Source of the DNA: Neobacillus bataviensis LMG 21833
GTDB lineage: Bacteria > Bacillota > Bacilli > Bacillales > Cytobacillaceae
Assembly (NCBI RefSeq): GCF_000307875.1
Contig: NZ_AJLS01000137.1
Coordinates: 62,001-126,000 of the forward strand
Length of the DNA: 64,000 nucleotides
Direction: 5' to 3'
Both the position numbers and the translations under genes were made by a program. Positions within the stretch are counted from its first letter, which is position 1. Every line of letters starts with the position of its first letter. Under the pieces are notes generated by a model. The model did no database searches and was not told where the DNA came from. It worked only from the letters and a program-made list of their open reading frames with translations. Below are positions 1 to 11,383 of the stretch, piece after piece.

Positions 1-1
1 C

Positions 2-1720
2 TTGCAATATATTAAACCGTATGCAAAAGGTTTACTGCCGCTCTCGTTTTTAACAGTCATCATCTCAACGGCGGTCCGTTTACTTATTCCAATTTTGATC
101 GGGGTCTATACCCTTGATAAGGCCATTATTGAAAAAGATACTACACTATTAATCCAGCTTGTATTGATTATTTTCGGTTTATATCTATTATCCTATGTCG
201 TCAATGCCTTAAGGATCCGCTGGATGAATAAGCTGGGGCAAAATGTGATATATGATTTACGCAAGCACTTATTTACCCATGTCCAGTCCCTATCCCATCG
301 ATTCTTTGATCAGCGCTCAGCCGGATCGATTCTTGTAAGGATTATGAATGACATTAACTCCCTGCAAGAGCTGTTTACAAATGGGGTTATTAATCTATTA
401 ACAGATTTTCTGTTGTTGTTTGCGACGATTTTTATCTTGTTCTCGCTAAATGCTAAACTCACGATTGCGATTATGGTGATCCTGCCGATTATGTTCTTTA
501 TCTCCACCAGCCTGCGGAAAAAAATCCGCCTTTCCTGGCAGGAGGTCCGGTTAATTCAGGCTAAGATGAACTCACACTTAAATGAGAGTATTCAAGGAAT
601 TCGCGTCACCCAGACATTTACGCAGGAAAAAGAAAACTCACAATTTTTTAGGGCACTTAACCATGAAAATTTCCAGACATGGAAGCAGACGGTTCGGAAA
701 AATGCCATGTTCGGCCCGTTTGTCGAAATGACAAATGCGATCGGAACCGTTATTTTAATTTGGTATGGTGCGGTTCTGGTTGCGAATGGGGAATGTACCA
801 TCGGAGAATTCGTCTCCTTTGCCTTTTATTTAGGGATGTTCTGGGAGCCGATTTCAAGGCTGGGGCAGTTGTATAACCAGCTTCTGATTGGGATGGCGTC
901 TTCTGAGCGGATTTTTGAGTTTTTAGATGAAAGGCCGCTTGTGAAAGAGGCTGCAAAACCAATTGTGCTTCCTTCCATTAAAGGGCAAATTGATTTTGAG
1001 GATGTTGAGTTTTCTTATGATGCTGCACGGAAGGCATTAAACGGGGTTTCATTTTCCATTAAAGCAGGTGAGACGGCAGCACTTGTCGGCCACACGGGAT
1101 CAGGAAAGACAACGATTGCGAGTTTGGTCAGCCGGTTTTATGATGTGACGGCGGGTGTTGTCCGGATTGATGGGCATCCGATACAGGAATTGACCATGAC
1201 AAATCTTCGCTCACAAATTAGTGTAGTGCTCCAGGATACGTTTATTTTTTCGGGTACGATTAAGGAAAACATCCGCTTTGGGAAACCAGATGCAAGCGAT
1301 GAAGAAGTAATCGCAGCAGCAAAAGCGGTAGGCGCCGATCATTTCATAACACGGCTTGCCAATGGCTATCAAACTGAAGTCGAGGAACGCGGCAATGTGT
1401 TGTCCGTAGGTGAACGCCAACTTCTTTCTTTTGCCAGAGCACTTCTTGCTGACCCAAAAATTCTCATTCTCGACGAAGCAACCGCCAGCATTGATACAGA
1501 AACAGAAGTGAAGATTCAACGTGCATTAAAAACGCTTTTAAAAGGAAGAACAGCTATCATGATTGCACACAGGTTGTCGACCATTCGAGAAGCAGACAAC
1601 ATTATTGTCTTGGATCATGGGAATATCCTTGAGCAAGGAAATCATGATCAGCTAATGGCAAAAGAAGGAGTTTACTACGAATTGGTTAAGGCACAGTATC
1701 GAATGCTTGGTACGGACTAA
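2..1720 (+). CDS. ABC exporter, fused membrane and ATPase domains (N-terminus at window edge)
   Basis: This is a half-size ABC exporter of the multidrug/lipid type: an N-terminal membrane domain (about residues 1-300, with several hydrophobic helices) followed by a nucleotide-binding domain. The Walker A motif GHTGSGKTT lies near residue 364, the signature LSVGERQ near 470 and Walker B ILILDEAT near 490, followed by the H-loop IAHRLST. Known family members form dimers that export drugs or lipids using ATP; the substrate cannot be told. The readable frame begins at the window edge, and a few residues are probably missing, because family members are usually slightly longer than the 572 residues seen. 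It ends at a strong terminator and is not part of the sugar operon downstream. Exporters like this often have a partner half-transporter just upstream, outside this window. Confidence 0.93.
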   Translation: MQYIKPYAKGLLPLSFLTVIISTAVRLLIPILIGVYTLDKAIIEKDTTLLIQLVLIIFGLYLLSYVVNALRIRWMNKLGQNVIYDLRKHLFTHVQSLSHRFFDQRSAGSILVRIMNDINSLQELFTNGVINLLTDFLLLFATIFILFSLNAKLTIAIMVILPIMFFISTSLRKKIRLSWQEVRLIQAKMNSHLNESIQGIRVTQTFTQEKENSQFFRALNHENFQTWKQTVRKNAMFGPFVEMTNAIGTVILIWYGAVLVANGECTIGEFVSFAFYLGMFWEPISRLGQLYNQLLIGMASSERIFEFLDERPLVKEAAKPIVLPSIKGQIDFEDVEFSYDAARKALNGVSFSIKAGETAALVGHTGSGKTTIASLVSRFYDVTAGVVRIDGHPIQELTMTNLRSQISVVLQDTFIFSGTIKENIRFGKPDASDEEVIAAAKAVGADHFITRLANGYQTEVEERGNVLSVGERQLLSFARALLADPKILILDEATASIDTETEVKIQRALKTLLKGRTAIMIAHRLSTIREADNIIVLDHGNILEQGNHDQLMAKEGVYYELVKAQYRMLGTD

Positions 1721-1728
1721 GCTATTTC

Positions 1729-1766
1729 AAAGAAGGAAGAAGACATGATCTTCCTCCTTCTTTTTA
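1729..1766 (+). terminator. Rho-independent terminator after the ABC exporter
   Basis: A 13-bp stem with one mismatch (1730-1742 pairs with 1750-1762, arms AAGAAGGAAGAAG and CTTCCTCCTTCTT) closes a 7-nt loop and runs straight into a T-rich tail. It isolates the exporter from the glycan operon. Confidence 0.85.
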
Positions 1767-5250
<3,484 letters not shown>

Positions 5251-5259
5251 TAAAGTCTT

Positions 5260-5293
5260 TGCGCAGCTTGCTGTTGCAAGAGTAAGCTGCGCA
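5260..5293 (+). other. Intercistronic hairpin without T-tract
   Basis: A perfect 10-bp inverted repeat, TGCGCAGCTT at 5260-5269 and AAGCTGCGCA at 5284-5293 with a 14-nt loop, lies between the beta-galactosidase and the oxidoreductase. It is followed by the ribosome binding site and not by a run of T, so it looks more like an mRNA-stabilising or processing structure than a terminator. Confidence 0.6.
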
Positions 5294-5312
5294 TACATAG
5301 GAGGCATGACGT

Positions 5313-6299
5313 TTGAAAAAGGTAAGAGTAGGATTTGTTGGCGCGGGCGGAATTGCCGATATCCATTTACAGCATATCGGAAAAAATGAACAAGCGGAAA
5401 TTACGGCGATTTGTGACATTCATGCAGAAACAGCGTTTGAAAAAGCAAAGACGTATGGTGCAGCGGCTTACACAAATGTTGATGAAATGCTAGACAAGGG
5501 ATCTTTCGATGCATTATTTATTTCAGTTCCGCCGTTTGCCCATGGAGATATCGAAGAAAAGGCAGCGAAGAAAGGCATTCATTTAATGGTTGAAAAACCA
5601 TTGGGTCTGGATTATCAAACGGTCTTAAAAAAATCAGAGGTAATTAAAGAGTCGGGGATTATTTGCGGAGTCGGCTATTGCCTGCGATACTGGGATGCAG
5701 TCGCCAAGGCAAAGGAATATTTAAAAGGGAAAAAGCCAGCAATGATACGTGGTCACTATTTATCGTCTTTCGTGTCGACACCCTGGTATAGAGAATGGGA
5801 TAAGTCAGGCGGTCAGCTTGTTGAACAATCAACCCATGTCGTCGACTTAGCGAGATATTTGGGCGGAGAGATTGACCAAGTATATGCCAACATGGGCTTG
5901 CAAGTCCATAAGAACGTGCCAAATATCAATATCCCGGATGTGACCTCGGTTAATTTTGTTTATGATTCAGGTGCCATTGGCCATATCGACAGCACCTTCG
6001 CACAGTTTGACCACCGGATGGGCATTGAAGTAATGGGCGAGGATTTCCGCGTCGTCATTGACGGCAGTAATGTAACCATTGTCGAAAAAGGCAGTACCGA
6101 GAGCTTCATGTCCGAGGTTGATTTTTATCAGGAACAAGACCGTTTGTTTATTAAGGCGGTTGCCACAGGCAATCAGGATTTGCTGTTATCCTCATTTGAA
6201 GACGGCTTAAAGACACTTGCCGTCACCTTGGCAGCCAATCAATCGCACGAAACGGGGCTTCCAGTTAAGATAGCGGAATTTTACCAAACTGAATATTAA
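5313..6299 (+). CDS. Gfo/Idh/MocA-family NAD(P)-dependent oxidoreductase (328 aa)
   Basis: The N-terminal Rossmann fold starts with VGFVGAGGIADIH, and the family EKPLG motif is near residue 93. The C-terminal substrate domain carries the conserved QSTHVVDLARYLGG helix, whose His/Asp are the usual catalytic region. Members oxidise or reduce sugar hydroxyls with a bound nicotinamide cofactor; the substrate here is unknown. Translation most likely starts at TTG 5313, 9 nt after GGAGG. The gene is followed by a xylose-isomerase-like protein, a pairing known from inositol catabolism and from pathways that cleave glycosides through 3-keto sugars, so a keto-sugar role is a reasonable inference but not shown. 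Confidence 0.9.
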   Translation: MKKVRVGFVGAGGIADIHLQHIGKNEQAEITAICDIHAETAFEKAKTYGAAAYTNVDEMLDKGSFDALFISVPPFAHGDIEEKAAKKGIHLMVEKPLGLDYQTVLKKSEVIKESGIICGVGYCLRYWDAVAKAKEYLKGKKPAMIRGHYLSSFVSTPWYREWDKSGGQLVEQSTHVVDLARYLGGEIDQVYANMGLQVHKNVPNINIPDVTSVNFVYDSGAIGHIDSTFAQFDHRMGIEVMGEDFRVVIDGSNVTIVEKGSTESFMSEVDFYQEQDRLFIKAVATGNQDLLLSSFEDGLKTLAVTLAANQSHETGLPVKIAEFYQTEY

Positions 6300-6335
6300 G
6301 TAAATTAATTTACGATAGTCAAAATTGTGAACTTC

Positions 6336-6408
6336 GCGGAAGCTTAATTTAAGTTTGGCGGAATTAAACCGAAAATCCGCGGAATTACGGCCAAGCTCGG
6401 CGGAATTA
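6336..6408 (+). repeat. Short direct repeats, GCGGAATTA, 21-bp period
   Basis: GCGGAATTA occurs at 6358-6366, 6379-6387 and 6400-6408, spaced exactly 21 bp apart, with a degenerate fourth unit (GCGGAAGCTTA) starting at 6336. The repeats fill the 140-bp gap between the oxidoreductase and the first sugar isomerase. I saw no other copy in the window. Either a remnant of a dispersed intergenic repeat or a protein-binding array on one DNA face would fit. Confidence 0.75.
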
Positions 6409-6439
6409 AGAATAATCGATACATGGAGGGTAAATCACT

Positions 6440-7294
6440 ATGAAACTGGGTATTAGTTCGTACAGCTTACAAGGCGCAATCAATTCGAAAAGAATGACGA
6501 TTTTAGATGTTGTCCAATGGGTGGCTGATCAAGGTGGAGAACATATTGAAATTGTGCCCATTGGCTTCGATCTTGCCGGGGATACACAGCTTGCTGATGC
6601 CGTCCGGCAAAAAGCAGAAGAAGCAGGAATTGAAATTTCGAATTACGCGATTGGCGCAAATTTTTTAACAGATGACTATGAAAATGAAATCGAGCGTGTC
6701 AAAAAAGAAGTCGATATCGCCCATCGCTTGGGTGTAAAGCTGATGAGACATGATGTAGCATGGAAGGCGCCAAATGAAATTTCAATCCGTGATTTTGAAC
6801 AGGATCTGCCAAGAATGGCTGAGGCTTGCCGCCAAATAGCGGATTACGCAGCCCAATTTGGGATTGTCACAAGTGTCGAGAATCATGGTTACTATGTACA
6901 GGCAAGCGACCGCGTTCAGCGCCTAATCCACGCAGTTGATAAGGAAAATTTTAAAACTACATTAGATACTGGGAATTTCCTTTGCGTAGACGAGGATCCA
7001 GTAGCAGCTGTAAAGAAAAATATTTCGTACGCTTCAATGGTGCACGTAAAAGATTTTTACCGCAGAACCTCTCCACTTGGTCTCGGTGAAGGCTGGTTCC
7101 CATCAAGCTCTGGCAATTACTTAAGAGGTGCGATCACCGGGCATGGTGATATCAATCTGCCGGAAGTCTTAAAGGTTGTGAAACAATCTGGCTATGATGG
7201 CTATATTTCAATCGAGTTCGAGGGAATGGAAGATTGCGAGAGAGCTGCCAAAATAAGCTTAGATAATGTCCGCCAGATTTGGGAAGCCCTTTAG
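6440..7294 (+). CDS. Sugar phosphate isomerase/epimerase, xylose-isomerase-like TIM barrel (284 aa)
   Basis: A single AP-endonuclease-2/xylose-isomerase-like TIM barrel. Metal-binding residues expected for the fold are visible in VENHGYYVQ, LDTGNFLC, MVHVKDFY and the C-terminal SIEFEGMEDC. Such proteins isomerise or epimerise sugars, or dehydrate keto-sugars or keto-inositols, using a divalent metal. It is a close paralogue of the protein at 15754-16632 (shared MKLGISSYSL, DVVQWVAD and GNYLRGAI-GHGDIN motifs). The start has GGAGGG 10 nt upstream. Position after a Gfo/Idh/MocA gene suggests it acts on that enzyme's keto product. Exact reaction unknown. Confidence 0.88.
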   Translation: MKLGISSYSLQGAINSKRMTILDVVQWVADQGGEHIEIVPIGFDLAGDTQLADAVRQKAEEAGIEISNYAIGANFLTDDYENEIERVKKEVDIAHRLGVKLMRHDVAWKAPNEISIRDFEQDLPRMAEACRQIADYAAQFGIVTSVENHGYYVQASDRVQRLIHAVDKENFKTTLDTGNFLCVDEDPVAAVKKNISYASMVHVKDFYRRTSPLGLGEGWFPSSSGNYLRGAITGHGDINLPEVLKVVKQSGYDGYISIEFEGMEDCERAAKISLDNVRQIWEAL

Positions 7295-7316
7295 GCCGGA
7301 AAAAAACAAACAAAAA

Positions 7317-7344
7317 GGGTCACTATACAGTGGTTTAGTGACCC
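7317..7344 (+). other. Intercistronic hairpin before the alpha-mannosidase
   Basis: A perfect 9-bp stem, GGGTCACTA at 7317-7325 and TAGTGACCC at 7336-7344, closes a 10-nt loop. No T-tract follows. It lies between a sugar isomerase and the GH38 gene and resembles the hairpin at 5260-5293 in being a clean stem without terminator features. Confidence 0.55.
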
Positions 7345-7377
7345 TATACATAAACACAAAAGGATGGAGGTATCCGG

Positions 7378-10071
7378 GTGAGCGCGAAACAGTCTGTCCA
7401 TATCATTTCCCACACCCATTGGGACCGAGAATGGTATTTACCTTTTGAAAAACACCATGTTCTACTTTGCAAACTGATGGATCAATTAATGGAAACACTC
7501 GAAGCAGATGAAAATTATAAAAGCTTTCATCTCGATGGGCAAACGATTATCCTTGATGACTATCTGCAATTTCGCCCAGAGATGAAGGAAAAGCTGCAGC
7601 GCTTGATTGACGCGGGAAGAATCCATATCGGCCCATGGTACATCTTACAGGATGAATTTTTAACAAGTAGCGAGGCCAACCTCCGCAACCTTCAGTATGG
7701 CTTAAAAGATGCGGCAAAGTGGAGCAGTAACGTTTCAAAGCTCGGCTATTTTCCTGACTCGTTTGGCAACATGGGCCAGGCGCCGCAAATTCTGCAGCAG
7801 GCTGGCATTGATACAGCTGTTTTCGGCAGAGGAGTTAAACCAACGGGCTTTAACAATACCGTAAGCGATGCAGAAGACTATGAATCTCCCTATTCCGAAA
7901 TGAACTGGCAGGCTCCCGATGGCTCTACCGTACTCGGCATTCTATTTGCCAACTGGTACAGCAACGGCAACGAAATTCCTGTTGACCGCGATCAAGCTCA
8001 AGAATTTTGGAAAAAGAAACTAGCTGATGCCGAAAAATATGCCGCTACGCCACATTTATTACTGATGAATGGCTGCGACCATCAGCCGGCCCAAACGGAT
8101 TTATCAGAAGCCATCAAGGTTGCACGAGAGCTTTTTCCTGATTATGAATTTATTCATTCTGATTTCGATCACTATATCAACCAAGTAAAACAATCCCTGC
8201 CAAAGGATGTAAAAGTCGTAAACGGTGAACTGCGAAGCCAGCATACAGATGGCTGGGGGACGCTTGTCAACACGGCCTCATCAAGAATTTATTTAAAGCA
8301 GTTGAACCAAAAAGGGCAAGCCATGCTCGAAAAAGTGGCAGAACCATTAGCTTCCCTAGCCTATCTGGCGGGTGAACAGTATCCGCATCATTTGTTTTCG
8401 TATGCATGGAAAACATTGATGCAAAACCACCCGCATGACAGCATCTGCGGCTGCAGTGTGGATGAGGTGCATCGTGAAATGGTTACCCGGTTTGACAAAA
8501 GCCGGCATGTTGCAGAAATGATCATCGACGACAGCACAGCTGCCCTCACCAGCCGGATCAATACCAACGCGTACCGTCCGTATGGAGAGGACGCCATTCC
8601 GTTTACCGTATTTAACACATCAGGCTGGATGCGGACAGGTGTCGTTACAGTGGAGCTTGATCTCGAACGCCAGTACTATGCGAAGGGTGTCAACAGGTTG
8701 GAATTGCTGAATATCTGTACGGATAACCGCATCCTGATTGATGAGCACGGCCAAGAATACCCGTTTGCCCTAACGGATTTAGGCATTCAATTTGGCTACG
8801 ATTTACCTGACGATCAATTCCGTCAGCCGTATATGGCAAGAAAAGTAAGACTTACGTTTGAAGCATGCGAAATTCCTAACCTAGGCTACAAAACATTTGC
8901 CTTCGTAAAGGCTGAAAAACCGAGCGTTGCCGATACCTTAATTCATCATCCAAGAGAAATGGAAAATGAATTTTTCATCGTCCACTTTGAGGACAACGGA
9001 TCACTGACCGTTACCGACAAAATGAGCGGCAATGTATTCACAAAGCTATGTGTCTACGAAGATAGCGGAGATATTGGAAATGAATATATGTACCGCCAGC
9101 CGGATGGTGAAAAAGCACTGACAACAGAACAGATAAAGGCTGAGATTCGAATTATTGAAGATACTCCATTTCAAGCCGCCTTTGAAATCGTACATCATTG
9201 GGGGTTACCGTCCAGGGCGAGTGAACAGTTGGATAGCGAACAAAGCCAGCTTGTATGGTTTACTGCCCGCAAATCGCAGCGGGTTCAGGAAACGACACCA
9301 TTTACGATCAAAACGATTGTCAAGCTTGAAAAACATGGGAAAGGTATTGATGTGACGGCTTCGTTCGATAATCAGGTCACAGACCACCGTTTACGAGTGT
9401 TATTCCCAACCGAAATCGATACCCACTGCCATTACGCGGATTCCATTTTTGAAGTGGCTAAACGCGATAATCAGCCATCAAGCGAGTGGAAAAATCCGAG
9501 CAATTGCCAGCACCAACACGCATTTGTAAGTGTTCATAATCAGGAGGCGGGTTTAACGATTGCAAACAAAGGGCTGAATGAATACGAGATTCTCCGTGAT
9601 GGCAAAAATACGATCGCGATTACCATTCTTCGTGCGGTGAGGGAATTAGGAGATTGGGGATACTTTCCAACACCTGAAGCCCAGTGCTTAGGCGAACAAA
9701 CCGTTCATTTTAAAATCATCCCTTATGGAAATGGCTCCTATACGGATGCGTACCAGTTCCAAATCCCTTGGGTTGTCAAGCAAGCAAGCCTTCATGATGG
9801 TGACCTGCCGCTGACACAGACAAGCCTTGAATGGTCAGGCCCCAAGCTTGCCTTTTCATCGATGAAGGTAGCGGAGGAAACTGGCGATGTGATGCTCCGC
9901 TGGTATAACCTGTCAGATGAACAAGAAACCTTGGCAATTCCGCAACCGCTTACGTTTTATAAAAGCAATGTGCTAGAGCAAGAGAGCACGAAACTAGAAA
10001 ACGAGATATCTATAAATAAATATGAAATTGTCACAATAGGTCTGAAGAAAAAGGAGAGCTCTCGTCCATGA
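7378..10071 (+). CDS. GH38 alpha-mannosidase
   Basis: An 897-residue GH38 enzyme with the usual order: catalytic N-terminal alpha/beta domain, three-helix bundle and large beta-sandwich C-terminal region. Zinc and catalytic residues are seen in SHTHWDREW (H14, D16), FPDSFGNMGQAPQ (nucleophile D127) and NHPHDSICGCS (H353, D354). It removes alpha-linked mannose with retention and needs a metal ion. No signal peptide is present. The GTG start at 7378 has GGAGG 7 nt upstream; the gene overlaps the following GH125 gene by 4 bp (ATGA), indicating translational coupling. GH38 plus GH125 is also found in the N-glycan locus of Streptococcus pneumoniae, which supports import and intracellular trimming of high-mannose or core N-glycans. 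Confidence 0.96.
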   Translation: MSAKQSVHIISHTHWDREWYLPFEKHHVLLCKLMDQLMETLEADENYKSFHLDGQTIILDDYLQFRPEMKEKLQRLIDAGRIHIGPWYILQDEFLTSSEANLRNLQYGLKDAAKWSSNVSKLGYFPDSFGNMGQAPQILQQAGIDTAVFGRGVKPTGFNNTVSDAEDYESPYSEMNWQAPDGSTVLGILFANWYSNGNEIPVDRDQAQEFWKKKLADAEKYAATPHLLLMNGCDHQPAQTDLSEAIKVARELFPDYEFIHSDFDHYINQVKQSLPKDVKVVNGELRSQHTDGWGTLVNTASSRIYLKQLNQKGQAMLEKVAEPLASLAYLAGEQYPHHLFSYAWKTLMQNHPHDSICGCSVDEVHREMVTRFDKSRHVAEMIIDDSTAALTSRINTNAYRPYGEDAIPFTVFNTSGWMRTGVVTVELDLERQYYAKGVNRLELLNICTDNRILIDEHGQEYPFALTDLGIQFGYDLPDDQFRQPYMARKVRLTFEACEIPNLGYKTFAFVKAEKPSVADTLIHHPREMENEFFIVHFEDNGSLTVTDKMSGNVFTKLCVYEDSGDIGNEYMYRQPDGEKALTTEQIKAEIRIIEDTPFQAAFEIVHHWGLPSRASEQLDSEQSQLVWFTARKSQRVQETTPFTIKTIVKLEKHGKGIDVTASFDNQVTDHRLRVLFPTEIDTHCHYADSIFEVAKRDNQPSSEWKNPSNCQHQHAFVSVHNQEAGLTIANKGLNEYEILRDGKNTIAITILRAVRELGDWGYFPTPEAQCLGEQTVHFKIIPYGNGSYTDAYQFQIPWVVKQASLHDGDLPLTQTSLEWSGPKLAFSSMKVAEETGDVMLRWYNLSDEQETLAIPQPLTFYKSNVLEQESTKLENEISINKYEIVTIGLKKKESSRP

Positions 10072-11381
10072 AGAACCAATTGCCAGCCGGTATGATGACA
10101 CTGCTCGAAGAAGTGAAAACAACCTTTCAGCAAGACATAAAGGTTCAAACGTTATTTGAACATTGTTTTTCGAATACGTATGAAACGACGTTAAAAAAAC
10201 GAAAGGATGGCTCCACCTTCGTTATTACAGGGGACATTCCGGCGATGTGGCTCCGTGATTCCGCCGCCCAAGTGCGCCCTTATCTGATGGTAGCTGAAAC
10301 TGAACCGGAAATAGCTGACATGATCGAGGGAGTCCTATACAGCCAATTTTCATATATCAATCATGATCCCTATGCCAATGCCTTTAACGAAGAGCCGAAC
10401 GGACAGCGGTATCATGAGGATGCGACAGAGATGACACCGCTTATTTGGGAAAGAAAATATGAAATTGATTCTCTTTGTTATCCGATTCAACTTGCCTACC
10501 TGTTCTGGAAATCAACTGGAAGAACATCGCATTTTAATGATCGTTTTCAACAGGCTGTTCAAAAAATTATCGCCACATGGAAAATCGAACAGAATCATGA
10601 GGAGCAATCCCTGTATTGGTTTGAACGCGATCAATGTCCTCCGTCTGATACATTAACGAGAGATGGCAAAGGCAGTCTGGTGACGTATACAGGGATGACA
10701 TGGTCAGGTTTTCGTCCGAGCGATGATGCCTGCCAATATGGCTATTTAATTCCGGCCAATATGTTTGCGGTTGTGGCATTGAAGCAGCTCGCAGAAATTG
10801 CAGAGGAAGTATTAAAAGATTCGCAGTTAGCCAAAGAATCGACTGAGCTCGCAGAGGAGATTGACCGCGGCATCCAGACGTTCGGCATCGTGCAGCATCG
10901 AGAATACGGTCCGATGTATGCCTATGAAACAGATGGACTTGGAAACTACAACATAATGGACGATGCCAATGTGCCAAGTCTATTATCGTTGCCTTACCTG
11001 GGCTATTGCAGTCCGGATGACCCTATCTATCTAAATACAAGGAAATTTATTTTGAGCAAAGAAAATCCTTATTACTATGAAGGGATTGCGGCAAAAGGTA
11101 TCGGCAGCCCCCATACCCCGCCCCGGTTTATCTGGCATATTGCGCTTGCTATCCAGGGAATGACGGCAGTTTCCAATCAAGAAAAGGCCGAGATTTTAGC
11201 ACAGTTTAAGCGTACGGATGCAGGTGCCAACCTGATGCACGAAGGCTTTCATGTTGATGCACCGGAAAAATTTACTCGGCCCTGGTTTTCTTGGGCAAAT
11301 TCGATGTTTAGCGAATTTCTGTTAACCCTGTGCAACCGATATGTAAAAGGAAGTGCCCTGTCTAAATGGAAGGAGGAATAA
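10068..11381 (+). CDS. GH125 exo-alpha-1,6-mannosidase
   Basis: A 437-residue (alpha/alpha)6-barrel protein with GH125 hallmarks: the N-terminal MWLRDSAAQVRPYL motif, SGFRPSDDACQYGYLIPANM mid-protein, DDANVPSLLSLPYLG and the C-terminal RPWFSWANSMFSEF. Family members are metal-independent inverting alpha-1,6-mannosidases acting on N-glycan fragments, complementing GH38. Length and motifs are typical. The start codon overlaps the GH38 stop, so the two enzymes are probably made in a fixed ratio. No secretion signal is visible. Confidence 0.95.
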   Translation: MKNQLPAGMMTLLEEVKTTFQQDIKVQTLFEHCFSNTYETTLKKRKDGSTFVITGDIPAMWLRDSAAQVRPYLMVAETEPEIADMIEGVLYSQFSYINHDPYANAFNEEPNGQRYHEDATEMTPLIWERKYEIDSLCYPIQLAYLFWKSTGRTSHFNDRFQQAVQKIIATWKIEQNHEEQSLYWFERDQCPPSDTLTRDGKGSLVTYTGMTWSGFRPSDDACQYGYLIPANMFAVVALKQLAEIAEEVLKDSQLAKESTELAEEIDRGIQTFGIVQHREYGPMYAYETDGLGNYNIMDDANVPSLLSLPYLGYCSPDDPIYLNTRKFILSKENPYYYEGIAAKGIGSPHTPPRFIWHIALAIQGMTAVSNQEKAEILAQFKRTDAGANLMHEGFHVDAPEKFTRPWFSWANSMFSEFLLTLCNRYVKGSALSKWKEE

Positions 11382-11383
11382 GA

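Noticed and set aside
310-507. Short minus-strand open frames inside the ABC exporter and many similar ones opposite large genes
   Set aside because: They lie opposite strongly conserved coding sequence, lack ribosome sites and show no recognisable protein features.
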